DNA of 64,000 nt, taken from assembly GCF_004570845.1 (NCBI RefSeq), contig NZ_SPQZ01000006.1, positions 161,216-225,215 on the forward strand. Direction: 5' to 3'. The translations under genes were made by a program, and so were the position numbers. This DNA comes from Orlajensenia leifsoniae (GTDB taxonomy: Bacteria; Actinomycetota; Actinomycetes; Actinomycetales; Microbacteriaceae). The notes beneath the pieces were generated by a model, which saw nothing but the letters and a program-made list of their open reading frames with translations, was not told where the DNA came from and searched no databases. The number at the start of each line of letters is the position of its first letter. The stretch's first letter is position 1. Positions 35,401-43,762 of this stretch are shown piece by piece.

Positions 35401-36788
35401 TCCAGGTGAGTGAGCTGGACTTGCAGGCCTTCGCCCGCGGGCCGGCGTGGCGGACACTCTCATTCCGGACTCGAATCGCGGAAGACGATCGGCTATCGGA
35501 AATTACGAATGTGTTCGCTCGGCAATGGCTGGCGGATCTGTTCTTGGTCGCGTACGCGAGAAATGGCCTCCTCCATCACGATCGGAGTGCGGCTCTCTCC
35601 GCCACCGTTAGAGGTGCGTGGCGTTCTCATGTCGACGAGTACTTCCGAACGATGTATCGCTCATCTGACCCATCGCAAGCCCTAAAGCGCGCAGACGAAC
35701 TAAAGAGCCTCGGGCTCCTGGCGGTGGTTAATGAGGTACTTGACGAGCACGCACAACTCCTGCTCGATCCGAGCATCCACGACACGACCGGCGACCTTCT
35801 TAGTCGTGCCGTGTTGGATACCCTCGGATCGGCGGTGCTCGCCGCAATCCACCGAAGGGTGCCGGACGCGCAAGACTCCGACCTCGTCGTAGACGTCATC
35901 GTCGGCGGCAACGAGCAGGTTTACCGAATCGTCGTCTCCGAGACTGAGATCGGGGGCCTTGGCTTGCTTGAAGAGTTCCAACGCGACTACGCTGCGGATC
36001 CGCGTCGCTTCTGGGAGCAGGTTGCAGTGATGTGCGACAGCGGAGAGTACGACGATCTCAACGCCTCGATGGAGAGTGCGGTGCGCCATTTGGTTGATCC
36101 CGGTTCGTCGCTGGCCGGTGCCGTCGCTCAATACCGATCGGCAGCGTCGTCGGTGGCGCTCGATAGTGCCCTCAGTAAGGTCCGAGAGGCGCTCGAGGAA
36201 AACGACGGACCCCCGTCGCATCTTCTGATGTCGACTCTCAGCGCGCGCGTCCTTCGCCCTGGCGCATCAGTGGCGACCGATGAGGTCACGGCGTTCCTTG
36301 CTCATACCTGGAGCACGACCGAGACCGACCTTGGGGTGGAGATCGACGCGCGTGTCATCGCGTTCCATGCCGCGACCGGCGCGCTTGGGCGACCTATCGC
36401 GCCCATGAATGCGGATTCGGCATATGCGGCATTATGGCTCCGCGGCCCGGCTGCGCGGAACGGTGTCTTGAACGACTGGCAACCCTACGTGCCGGACCGA
36501 CTGCGCGAGAGAGGAGTCTTGGAAGCCGTCGTCGCCGATCGGTCTGCAGTAATCGACGTCGCTAGTGACCGCTGGCAGTCAGAGTACATCGACGCGATCA
36601 CTCGCGATCGCGTCGTGCGTCTTCAGTCGAATGTCGAAGATCGTCAGCAACTGGCGCGGGCGCTCAGAGTCATCACCGCTCTCCCGATCGACACGGGAAT
36701 GCTCAGGGTCTACGGAACGCTTCGTCGTGTGAAGCGCCGGGGCCCCTATTTCCACGCGCTAATTGCACTTGCGGAGGGACACCAGTGA
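32397..36788 (+). CDS. dpdJ: DpdJ, very large DEAD/DEAH helicase of the Dpd cluster
   Basis: 1463 residues. A roughly 180-residue N-terminal extension precedes a superfamily 2 helicase: motif I VTAGTGSGKTLAFYLPALL (about 191), a zinc-ribbon-like insert with CPTDEC and CSLC (about 302 and 327), DEAH LLDEAHTYSGVHGAQ (about 384), VGLSATLRD (about 422) and RRGRAGRS (about 622). The cysteine insert and large C-terminus recall MrfA/Lhr-like helicases. The remaining 800 residues show no motif I recognise. It overlaps its neighbours by 4 bp on both sides. Confidence 0.83.
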   Translation: MSDNRWLRLPEALSALEDLELPRLSWGVVDGFLSEQEVRDAIDEVLWDDVQKGLDAPTVDEYMDRLIQDGLLYDVPDAPQRQFRTRLAEELRLIRNLRQLWPPANEDSPGWWNAGATLVADYRLRVAARRYPRRDQPEEAVRARLSDLERWRAESAAVASAVIEGRSLARFQVDAAQSVLAAIEGDRTRGRIVTAGTGSGKTLAFYLPALLDIAANSRQRTKTPHTLALYPRNELLRDQAREALIQCRKANAVLPSGSRPIRIGLLYGGTPHDARSLSSRGMTYGWRQTSGRDGWVAPYFPCPTDECHGDLVWSDVDRRRGTESLRCSLCSSVIDGSELALTRESMRRNCPDILFSTTEMLSRNSTKALGGILGWRGNSSIRLVLLDEAHTYSGVHGAQVGLMLRRWRFANGQFGSPNPVFVGLSATLRDAGDYFASLIGVDRSDVEVIAPTDMELVPIGREYGLVLRGDPSSGASLLSTTIQTVMLTSRLLDRTPGIFGSSAFVFTDDLDVTNRLFDDLRDAEGYFNGRPNAKKRLAELRVSGASQAAARYRDGQVWGLAEQLGRLPAGLSVTRTSSQDRGVDSAADVVVATAALEVGFNDPRVGLVVQHKAPRDMASFVQRRGRAGRSLGMRPITVVVLSDYGRDRSMYQTYERLLDPEIDLRSLPIRNRFVEKIQGTHALLDWLHRRLRSDVRALLTPPLDPSKTRQLADALADELDRVLKDAAVQSHLQAFLAWSLRVTDDEAAALLWDEPRSLLLSVVPTALKRLKSGWRMAGGHPVPPGGTPLPEFMTGALFDPLNSPDIVFYLPPNVGTGDEESMPIVAGLRETAPGRVSRRFGFKHASHRTWVAPSTNPGGLQLSDFVAAGQNMGEWATEDGDRYLVVRPLTLKLVSPPPEVQDNSNAIQIWRTAIVPPESGLTVADFPDQTVWGELVASCEFALHATGNALTIRRLTIGSDGEVILKSGGRTPHATRYFHGDVPAALGFELEVDAFQISGSLLQVSELDLQAFARGPAWRTLSFRTRIAEDDRLSEITNVFARQWLADLFLVAYARNGLLHHDRSAALSATVRGAWRSHVDEYFRTMYRSSDPSQALKRADELKSLGLLAVVNEVLDEHAQLLLDPSIHDTTGDLLSRAVLDTLGSAVLAAIHRRVPDAQDSDLVVDVIVGGNEQVYRIVVSETEIGGLGLLEEFQRDYAADPRRFWEQVAVMCDSGEYDDLNASMESAVRHLVDPGSSLAGAVAQYRSAASSVALDSALSKVREALEENDGPPSHLLMSTLSARVLRPGASVATDEVTAFLAHTWSTTETDLGVEIDARVIAFHAATGALGRPIAPMNADSAYAALWLRGPAARNGVLNDWQPYVPDRLRERGVLEAVVADRSAVIDVASDRWQSEYIDAITRDRVVRLQSNVEDRQQLARALRVITALPIDTGMLRVYGTLRRVKRRGPYFHALIALAEGHQ

Positions 36789-37300
36789 GGCTCGCCAGAA
36801 CTATCAGAACCCGACCGCGGAACGGGGTCGCGATTTCGGAGGTGCTAAGTGCTGTCCTAGTGTCCGAACTCCTGTCGCCGAGTCAGGAACTGTGGCTCGT
36901 GACCGGGTGGGTAAGCGACATCCCCGTCATCGCGAACCCAAACGGCGAGTTCGGTGAAATCGGTGAAGATCTCGATGCTGGTGCTTTCACATTGAGCGAT
37001 GTTCTCGCTTCTCTGACGCGAAAAGGGGTGCAAGTAAGGGTCGCCGTGCGGGAGGACCGCCACAACAATGCGTTTCTCGACAAACTCAAGCGGCGTTGCG
37101 CGCCGGGCAGGTTAAGTATCTACAGCAGCCCAGACCTCCACGAAAAGGTGTTGTGCGGTGAAGACTGGCTCCTGAAAGGCTCCATGAACTTCACCTGGAA
37201 CGGACTCAACGTTCACGAGGAGAGCATCGAACTGGTGGTCGATCAGATCGAGGCAGCCAAGAGTCGCCTCGAGTTCAGCGTCAGGTGGAATGACTCATGA
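36785..37300 (+). CDS. dpdK: DpdK, phospholipase D-like nuclease of the Dpd cluster
   Basis: 171 residues from GTG 36785 (GTGA overlap with dpdJ). It has one PLD motif, LHEKVLCGEDWLLKGSMNFT. The HxK pair and the GSMNFT tail are clear, but the acidic residue is shifted: Glu sits at the canonical HxKx4D position, followed by Asp. PLD-family proteins of this size usually dimerise to form one phosphodiesterase site and often act as DNA nucleases, so this is the best candidate for the nuclease of the restriction module. It overlaps the next gene (ATGA). Confidence 0.78.
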   Translation: MRLARTIRTRPRNGVAISEVLSAVLVSELLSPSQELWLVTGWVSDIPVIANPNGEFGEIGEDLDAGAFTLSDVLASLTRKGVQVRVAVREDRHNNAFLDKLKRRCAPGRLSIYSSPDLHEKVLCGEDWLLKGSMNFTWNGLNVHEESIELVVDQIEAAKSRLEFSVRWNDS

Positions 37301-39381
37301 ATGCATCTGCAGCGAACGATGTCTTTCTGGACGCCTTCTTCTCAGCACCAAATGAAAGCTGGCCCGGGCGATTGAGCAGTCACGCTTCTGCCGCCTACCT
37401 GCAGCGGTTTCTCAGCGCTTTGGACGAAGACGGAGATGCCCCACTAGTTCTTCCGCGGAAGGACGCCGGATGGCCTGCGGCATGCGCGTATGTAATTTGC
37501 GAGAGCCCTAGCCACGCTGCACGCATGCGCGGCTTGTTGGGGGCCGCAGTGGCGCAAAATTGGTGCGATTTCGACGGGCGCCTCGCAAAACTTAAGCCAA
37601 GCGATCCAATCGATGCGGCAGTTCGCGGACGCTTCGGCGCCAACACGACCTATGTTCTACGCCCGCCGGACACTTTCGCACAGCAGGGGATGTTTGCTGC
37701 GCTGAGCCAATTCGTGTCTTCCCTCGAGCAGCGACCGACTCGCGCGAACCGCATCGCGAGACCAGTTGGACGTCTGCTTCGCGACTTCGAAGTCTCCCTG
37801 GCCGCCGGTCAGGCGGCGACGTCCCTTGATTTACTCGAAGAGATCGAGCGCACAGGGGGCATCTCACATGAAAACATCGCGTTTCTCCGATTCCGACGGC
37901 TAAGTCAGCTCGGAGAAGACCGCCAGATCCTCGATGACCACGCATTGCGCACTCTCGTTGCGACGGAACCGCCGCGTCTTGTGCGCGAGGCAGTTCTTGC
38001 AGCCTGGTATCGGGTCAATGCGCGGGACGGCAACGATCCGATCGAGTTGATCCAGCAATTGCGGGACTTCCGGGTGGACATAGCACTCCTCGTCGATAAC
38101 TTGAGTGCGGCGACCGTGAGCGCAGACGTGTGGGGCACGGTGGCACTCGTGGCGCTCGCGAGAGGAGACATCTCGCTTGCTCGCGATCTCCTCGGCAACG
38201 ATTCTGTAAATGGTGGCGAACTCCGCAAGCTTGTTAGGTCGCTGGCAGGCGGAGCCCAACCGCTGCATCCAAGCGATGCGGAGGCGGCGGGAGCCACCGT
38301 CGAACGGGTGAGTGCGGAACAAACGGACGACACGACTGAACCTGCCGTCTCAGATCACTCCGGCGAGACCGGTGACGATACCAACCCTTCCAGCACACCG
38401 CAACGCACGGCGAAAGGCACCGAGGCAGGCGACCGCGATTGGCCGATGGATTCGTGGACGGCGTGGCTGAAGTCACTCAACAGCGACGACCCGGCACCAC
38501 CTCTAGACACCGACCTGGCTGGAATGTGGCCCGCGCCAGGTGAATCCGATGCCGAACTGTCCTCAGCGATCGATAACTTGCCCGATGCTGCGACAGTTCG
38601 CATCTTTGCAGGTCTGGCCGCATTCATCGATTGTGATGACTATGCGAAGCCGGCCTGGAGGACGGCAGCGGTATTGATACGCAGGCACCTGTACAGTGAC
38701 AGCCTCACGCCGAGTGACCTGGGGGCAATCTCGGCGTTGCTCGCTATTTTCCTTCGCGGCGGGCCCGACGTAGGTGCATATCGAGAGTTGCTCGGCGACC
38801 TGGTGGACGACGACATACGAGGGCGTTGGGCTGCCGTGTCGACCGCTTCTGCGGCGATGGATATCGCCGACCTAGTTGTAACTTCGCCGACCGCGGACCG
38901 GGCAACACAACAGGGGTTCGTGGCCACGGCGCTGGAGACCCTACATGCTCAACGTCATCGTCTGACCGAATCGCTGCGCGTAATCGGCGACCTCGCAACG
39001 AGCGACTCTGTGCTCACATGGGACTGGAGCGTCACGCAGAGCGGTGAGGCTGATGCGCTCGTGGACTCGGAAAACTACCCCTCGTCGATACTGCTTTACA
39101 GCCTCGAGGAAGCAGTTCTTGCGCGTGCCAAGGCTGCAGTCGAACGGATCTACCCTGGAATTCAGGTTGTGCTGTCCTCCACGAAGGTAGGGAGCGTCGG
39201 TCTTCGAGAGCACGCGCGTCGGGCGGGGTTGATTGTCCTCGCTACACGACGCGCAGCACACGCCGCCACCGGCTTCATCCAGACACACGCGGGCGATGCC
39301 CGCATCGAGTATGCGGATGGATGCGGATCGGCGTCGATGCTGCGGGCCGTTGAGCAAGGCCTCCGGCTCACCGCCGAATAG
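37297..39381 (+). CDS. dpdD: DpdD-like protein, last gene of the rightward Dpd operon
   Basis: 694 residues from ATG 37297. Helical repeats dominate residues 150-320, then a polar linker (about 325-385), a second helical half, and a C-terminal alpha/beta part ending in TRRAAHAATGFIQTHAG and DGCGSASMLRAVEQGL. No enzyme motif is recognised. It is called DpdD by its size, its coupling to dpdK and because the other members are accounted for; sequence comparison must confirm this. Its end overlaps the convergent second dpdB by 14 bp. Confidence 0.55.
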   Translation: MNASAANDVFLDAFFSAPNESWPGRLSSHASAAYLQRFLSALDEDGDAPLVLPRKDAGWPAACAYVICESPSHAARMRGLLGAAVAQNWCDFDGRLAKLKPSDPIDAAVRGRFGANTTYVLRPPDTFAQQGMFAALSQFVSSLEQRPTRANRIARPVGRLLRDFEVSLAAGQAATSLDLLEEIERTGGISHENIAFLRFRRLSQLGEDRQILDDHALRTLVATEPPRLVREAVLAAWYRVNARDGNDPIELIQQLRDFRVDIALLVDNLSAATVSADVWGTVALVALARGDISLARDLLGNDSVNGGELRKLVRSLAGGAQPLHPSDAEAAGATVERVSAEQTDDTTEPAVSDHSGETGDDTNPSSTPQRTAKGTEAGDRDWPMDSWTAWLKSLNSDDPAPPLDTDLAGMWPAPGESDAELSSAIDNLPDAATVRIFAGLAAFIDCDDYAKPAWRTAAVLIRRHLYSDSLTPSDLGAISALLAIFLRGGPDVGAYRELLGDLVDDDIRGRWAAVSTASAAMDIADLVVTSPTADRATQQGFVATALETLHAQRHRLTESLRVIGDLATSDSVLTWDWSVTQSGEADALVDSENYPSSILLYSLEEAVLARAKAAVERIYPGIQVVLSSTKVGSVGLREHARRAGLIVLATRRAAHAATGFIQTHAGDARIEYADGCGSASMLRAVEQGLRLTAE

Positions 39382-40498
39382 CGAGGACTCCAGACGCTCG
39401 CACGTGCCGGAGAAGGTGGCTTGTGAGCAGACGCACGTCGTTCGGAGTGTTCTGGATTCCATTCCAGCGGCGCACCTGGTCTGGCCCGAAGTCCCACGTG
39501 CCTTCCGTCCAGGCGCAGTGCTCCCGCAATTCAATGAGGACCTCTTCAATGCCGAGGCCGGGCAGTTCCGCCGCGGGTACCCCTTCGGTCAATGTGTCCA
39601 TGACGTACCCGAGGGACTGGATGCCCGCACCATGTGTGAGGCGCGACTTGGTCGGCGGAAGGCGCCATGCGCTGGGGAAGACTTGCTCAACTGCACCCCA
39701 AAAGAAGTTCAGGTGCATCAAGATGGATGGGATGTCGCCGGTCCCGTCCTCGCTATTTCGGTATTGATAGAGCGCACCCTCATAGAGGCTGTTTTCGATC
39801 ATCTTGAGGACGCTGTTGTCGCGGATGTAACCGTTGGCCATGGTGGGCGTGCTGATTCGACCCGTGAACGGTCCTTCCCCGCCATCGACTCCAAAGTTCA
39901 GGGTGTTCAGCACGGACGCCGGCAAGCGACGGCGGGCGTAGGCGGCGGGCAATTCCGCCGTCGTTGTCGGAAGCAGTTCGTGGATCAACCCCTTCGGAAG
40001 GGGCTTGGTGTTGTTCACGAGGATGAACTGCGACCGCTGCTCGGCCTCGTCCTTCGCGATGAAACCAACAGCTGCCACGGGAAACTCTTCGAGATCTGCG
40101 TCGCGAATTGCAGCACTCCGTTGCTGGCCGTCGACCAACCACGCGGGCTTCTCGTCATCTGCCAGTTCGGGATCCATCGGAATGATCAAGTGGCCCACCG
40201 TAGAGTACGCAACCTCAGAAGTGTCGTCATCAAGCGCCCTGAACTCGACTCGGCTGTCGAACGCCAGGACGATGGCATTGGGTAGAAGCGCGGCGTCAGA
40301 CTCGAGGTAGCGACGGATGGCGCGAATGTGTGACAGAACTTCAGGGCGCTGGTATCCCGCGAGCGTCTGATCGGTGCGATGTACCCGGCTCACTGCAGCG
40401 AACTCATGTACCCGCTTGCCGTCGACGCCGAACGCGAAGATGTGCTGATTGCCCTGACGAATACGGATTGCAGGGAGAACGATTGTCTGCTTAGGCAT
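39368..40498 (-). CDS. Second DpdB-like DGQHR-domain protein
   Basis: 376 residues from ATG 40498, which overlaps the dpdA stop by 8 bp. The N-terminal half holds the DGQHR-type motif as VDGQQRSAA (residues 122-130), followed by QRSQFILVNNTKPLPKGLIH. The ending has GIQNTPNDVRLLTSHLLRH. Its paralogue at 41723 is also 376 residues and has the motif at the same numbering. DGQHR/DndB/ParB-related DpdB works with DpdA to insert preQ0 into DNA. Why two copies flank dpdA is unknown. Confidence 0.8.
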   Translation of the reverse strand: MPKQTIVLPAIRIRQGNQHIFAFGVDGKRVHEFAAVSRVHRTDQTLAGYQRPEVLSHIRAIRRYLESDAALLPNAIVLAFDSRVEFRALDDDTSEVAYSTVGHLIIPMDPELADDEKPAWLVDGQQRSAAIRDADLEEFPVAAVGFIAKDEAEQRSQFILVNNTKPLPKGLIHELLPTTTAELPAAYARRRLPASVLNTLNFGVDGGEGPFTGRISTPTMANGYIRDNSVLKMIENSLYEGALYQYRNSEDGTGDIPSILMHLNFFWGAVEQVFPSAWRLPPTKSRLTHGAGIQSLGYVMDTLTEGVPAAELPGLGIEEVLIELREHCAWTEGTWDFGPDQVRRWNGIQNTPNDVRLLTSHLLRHVRASGVLAIRR

Positions 40499-41726
40499 AG
40501 TTAGGCGAAAAACTCCGGTTAGTGAGGGCAGATACTTTGTTGGCGAGAACTGTCAAGTTGTGAAAGCCGCGACGCTTGTTTCGCTCGGTCCCCCGGAAGA
40601 TCGCAATTTCGATTCCGTGCATCCGGCAAAGCCGACATTTGCAGTCGGCCCATGGTGCAGCGACGAGGGTTTGCTCGTACGCCTGGAGGTAACTCTTCTT
40701 CGCCCCTACGACAATCTCATAGTGGCCGAGCGCAGCGAGCGCTCTGTCGATTCCTGCGCGGGAACCATCGAGCAACCGGAGAACTCTCAGCGTGTCCCGC
40801 TCTGCGGCGATCGCATCCTGTTGCGAGACGGCCCCGGCGAGGATAGCCCGCCGAAGAGTCGGGTTACCGTCGACTTGTGGGACGCGAATTGCGACGTGGG
40901 CGCCATTCGGTGTGTGGAAGTTGTTTCGATCATCCATGAACGCTTGTCGGAAAGGGGAGGTGCTGTCGAAGCTTGTGACGCCGAGTTGGGCGAACTCTTC
41001 CATTGCGTCCACGCGTGTCAGACCAAGGAGGTGCAATTCAGTCGAAGGAAGGCGGATATTGCCAATCGTTCGAAGGCAGTCGAGCACGTCCTTGGTCTTG
41101 AGAGGCACCATGCCCCCGAGCGCAATCCGTCTATAGCCCATCTCTTGGAGTCGAGCCACACTATCCGCGTAACTCGCGGGACTCCACCCCTGTGCAGCAC
41201 CGACGGGTTGGACCCGTGAGCCTCGCTCCTCGATGCGACGGCGGAAATCGGCCGCCAATTCAAGTGTCAACTCGCGTCGACGACTCCAAGCTGGATCTAC
41301 GTTGTCCAGCCCGGCCGTAGCCTCGTAGCCGAAGATGATGTGATCAACGCTTACTCCTGCGTCGAACCCGCACTCGTCGTAGAAGTCGAGAGTCTCGTCG
41401 ACGGTCACCGGCGGAACCTCCTCGGTCACATAGTTGAACGCGCCGTTGTCGCCTAGTGTCGTGATTCCGTCAGGAAGTCGAAAAAAACGCCGGACGCCCA
41501 TTCGGTATAGGCGCGCACGCTGCGACGAAGTGTACTTCCCCGAGCCCGAGACGCTGCCGTCGACTATCGCCTTGCTGACGAGCATGCCGTGATAAGGCGA
41601 AGTATCGAGAACTTCGTGCGCATAGCGGTCGTCACGTTGGCGAACGCGCGTTGGCATGTACTCGTCATGCTCGAAGTCGTACGTCGGGCTGATGAGATCT
41701 TGGCTGTCGGGGAAGTAGAACCTCAA
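40491..41726 (-). CDS. dpdA: DpdA, DNA-acting transglycosylase (tRNA-guanine transglycosylase homologue)
   Basis: 411 residues from TTG 41726, whose TTGA overlaps the TGA of the upstream dpdB; the protein then begins LRFYFPDSQDLISPTYD, as expected for this family. The TIM-barrel contains DAGVSVDHIIFGYE (catalytic-Asp region) and RIALGGMVPLKTKDV. The zinc site is CKCRLC (Cys 362, 364, 367) plus a His near 389, matching the TGT zinc motif. DpdA exchanges guanine in DNA for preQ0, the defining step of the Dpd system. A longer frame to 42011 lies wholly inside dpdB and is a shadow. Confidence 0.9.
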   Translation of the reverse strand: MRFYFPDSQDLISPTYDFEHDEYMPTRVRQRDDRYAHEVLDTSPYHGMLVSKAIVDGSVSGSGKYTSSQRARLYRMGVRRFFRLPDGITTLGDNGAFNYVTEEVPPVTVDETLDFYDECGFDAGVSVDHIIFGYEATAGLDNVDPAWSRRRELTLELAADFRRRIEERGSRVQPVGAAQGWSPASYADSVARLQEMGYRRIALGGMVPLKTKDVLDCLRTIGNIRLPSTELHLLGLTRVDAMEEFAQLGVTSFDSTSPFRQAFMDDRNNFHTPNGAHVAIRVPQVDGNPTLRRAILAGAVSQQDAIAAERDTLRVLRLLDGSRAGIDRALAALGHYEIVVGAKKSYLQAYEQTLVAAPWADCKCRLCRMHGIEIAIFRGTERNKRRGFHNLTVLANKVSALTNRSFSPNYA

Positions 41727-42853
41727 CGTGCTGCCGATCTTTCGGCAAGGTATGCGCGAGCGAGGAAGTTCGAGAGCGCGCTGATGTGCCGAGGCGTGTT
41801 CTGGAGCTCGTTCCATGGGAGGCCGAGATCGGTCCACGTGCCATTCGTCCAGTGGCACTGAGACGCGATCCGGCCCACTTCCCGACGCGCCTGCGCCGCG
41901 GCATCGGACGATTCCACGTCCACATGCGCCATGACGCGCTCCATCAGGCGCCCCATCGCACGAATGCCGACGCCGCCCATGAGGCGCGACTCCGTCGGAT
42001 TCTTCCCCCATGCAGAGGGGAACGTGTCGCGGACGGCACTCCAGTACACAAGGAGAGTCCGGCGGATTCCCTCAGTGTCGGTGGTTCCTGCCGCGATATT
42101 CCGGTACGGGAACAGGATGCCGGACGGAGACTCAACGGATTCGCGCAGTGCCTCGACGAGTCCGGTGTCGGTCACAATCGCGCTCGGACGATTCTCGGTA
42201 GCCGTTGACGAACGTCGAACTAGCCCGTAGAAGGGCGAGTCCGGGTCGGTGTTAAGCATGTCGACGAGGGCGGATGGCAACTTTCGAGTGGATAGGCGCG
42301 CGGACGGCACACGCGCGATCTCGGGAAGTAGTTCGGTAACTAGCCCGACAGGTAGGGGCTGCACAGTATTCACTCTCAGGAACTGCTCGCGTTGCACTTC
42401 GAGATCGTCCGAGACGAAGCCGGCAACGGGAACCGGGAGGCGGCGATTGCGAGTCCGCGCCAGTGCGAGACTGCGTTGCTGGCCGTCCACGATCCACGCC
42501 GGTCGGGGCCCACCCTCGCCATTGACGATGGGGATCTCCAGAGTGCCGGCCGTCGCGAGTCCATCGCTAACGGCGGGGCCTCGGCTGGACTTGAATCTCA
42601 CTTCCCTTGGCAGAGCAAGGATGAGACCGTTGGGAAACAAGACGTCGTCACTATCAAGATATTCCTGTATTTGATTTACGTGTTTGCGTTTCTCGGGGCG
42701 CTGATAGCCGATGAGTTTGCCAGCCTGATCTCGCGAAATTCTAGCCACGTCCGCGACTTGATCCACTTCTTCCGCGGCGAGCGTAAAGAGGTAGAGCGGG
42801 ATCTCCCCTTGTAACAACCGCAGTGCCCGTCGTTCGATCCATTCCTCTGTCAC
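41723..42853 (-). CDS. dpdB: DpdB, DGQHR-domain partner of DpdA
   Basis: 376 residues from GTG 42853, which overlaps the preceding stop (GTGA). It has VDGQQRSLAL (residues 122-131), a DGQHR-type motif related to DndB/ParB nucleotide-binding proteins, followed by QREQFLRVNTVQPLPVGLV and an end ELQNTPRHISALSNFLARAY. In the Salmonella system DpdB is needed with DpdA for preQ0 insertion. This copy precedes and is coupled to dpdA, so it is the likelier orthologue of the two; the other follows dpdA. Confidence 0.85.
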   Translation of the reverse strand: MTEEWIERRALRLLQGEIPLYLFTLAAEEVDQVADVARISRDQAGKLIGYQRPEKRKHVNQIQEYLDSDDVLFPNGLILALPREVRFKSSRGPAVSDGLATAGTLEIPIVNGEGGPRPAWIVDGQQRSLALARTRNRRLPVPVAGFVSDDLEVQREQFLRVNTVQPLPVGLVTELLPEIARVPSARLSTRKLPSALVDMLNTDPDSPFYGLVRRSSTATENRPSAIVTDTGLVEALRESVESPSGILFPYRNIAAGTTDTEGIRRTLLVYWSAVRDTFPSAWGKNPTESRLMGGVGIRAMGRLMERVMAHVDVESSDAAAQARREVGRIASQCHWTNGTWTDLGLPWNELQNTPRHISALSNFLARAYLAERSAAR

Positions 42854-43731
42854 GATGCTCCTCCTCGAGCGCTTTCGAACAGTTGAGTGAAGCGTTTCTG
42901 CTCACACGCGTAACCGTTCTCTCTGAGCGCGCGGAGCGCGCGAGTCTTCCTAATGGTTGGTTCCTGTTCTCGCATCAGGCCGATCATTTCGAGGACTTCC
43001 TGGTCGGCAAGCGGAGTCCGCTCGTAACGCTCGTGTCGGGCTGCGCTCGTAGCCCAGCGATGCCAAGACTGCCGATCGCCCACGGAATCGATCGTTGACG
43101 AGGTCAGTCTCTCCATCCACGAGACCGCCGTGCGCATGTTTAAAGCGCCGAGGGTGCCCCCTAAACTCGATCTCAGTTTGGCGTCTGCAGGTAGACGTAG
43201 TGAAGACGCGATTGCATCAGATCCGCCGATTACGAGGACCGGGTTCATGTCGGCCGTCTCGGCGACGATTGGTGCAAGCACGTCTGCATATCGTTGTGAC
43301 AGGACGAACAGCGTCGAGGCATCATCAGGCAGAGCGCCCTGTGATCCGTTCCATTCGTTCAATCCGTCCCACCAGGCTCTCTGCTGTGTCGTGGAACCAG
43401 GGACCGAGTCGGGCTGATTTGGAGTGAATGTAGCGCCGTAGGCTGGCGCGGTGGCCGAAACTGGGCGCAGCCCGAGTCCTGCAGACGCAACGAATGTAAC
43501 TGGCTCGAATCCCGCACCGCGCGCGGCATTCTCGAGGCGAGGGAGCTGAGACCAGGCGTCGCCCTGATAGAGGTTCCGTAAGGGCACAACGGTGTCAGCG
43601 GATTCGATCCGCTGTGTCCAGGCGGACACCCTCTTGCGGGAACTATTGAGCGATCGGAGCTTCCTCTGCTCGGGAACTACAAGAGACTTGCGGTCCGTGC
43701 AGGTCACGACAATCGTGAGTTTCTGCGACAC
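42850..43731 (-). CDS. DpdC candidate (YaaA/DUF6884-like)
   Basis: 293 residues from GTG 43731 with AGGTGG 7 nt upstream. It opens with TIVVTCTDRKS, then VPLRNLYQGDAW, FVASAGLGLRPVSA and PAYGATFTP. This pattern of a Cys/Lys opening, a YxG block and an S-A-x-x-G-L block resembles YaaA/DUF6884-type proteins. In the described system DpdC converts preQ0 in DNA to the amide (dADG). This is the first gene of the modification operon and the only unassigned member, so DpdC is the natural candidate. The assignment rests on position and weak similarity. Confidence 0.6.
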   Translation of the reverse strand: MSQKLTIVVTCTDRKSLVVPEQRKLRSLNSSRKRVSAWTQRIESADTVVPLRNLYQGDAWSQLPRLENAARGAGFEPVTFVASAGLGLRPVSATAPAYGATFTPNQPDSVPGSTTQQRAWWDGLNEWNGSQGALPDDASTLFVLSQRYADVLAPIVAETADMNPVLVIGGSDAIASSLRLPADAKLRSSLGGTLGALNMRTAVSWMERLTSSTIDSVGDRQSWHRWATSAARHERYERTPLADQEVLEMIGLMREQEPTIRKTRALRALRENGYACEQKRFTQLFESARGGAS

Positions 43732-43762
43732 GTGACACCACCTAACTGCGTGTGTTTCGATG

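Noticed and set aside
41727..42011. Extended N-terminus of dpdA
   Set aside because: This part lies wholly inside dpdB in another frame, and the family N-terminus begins at 41726.
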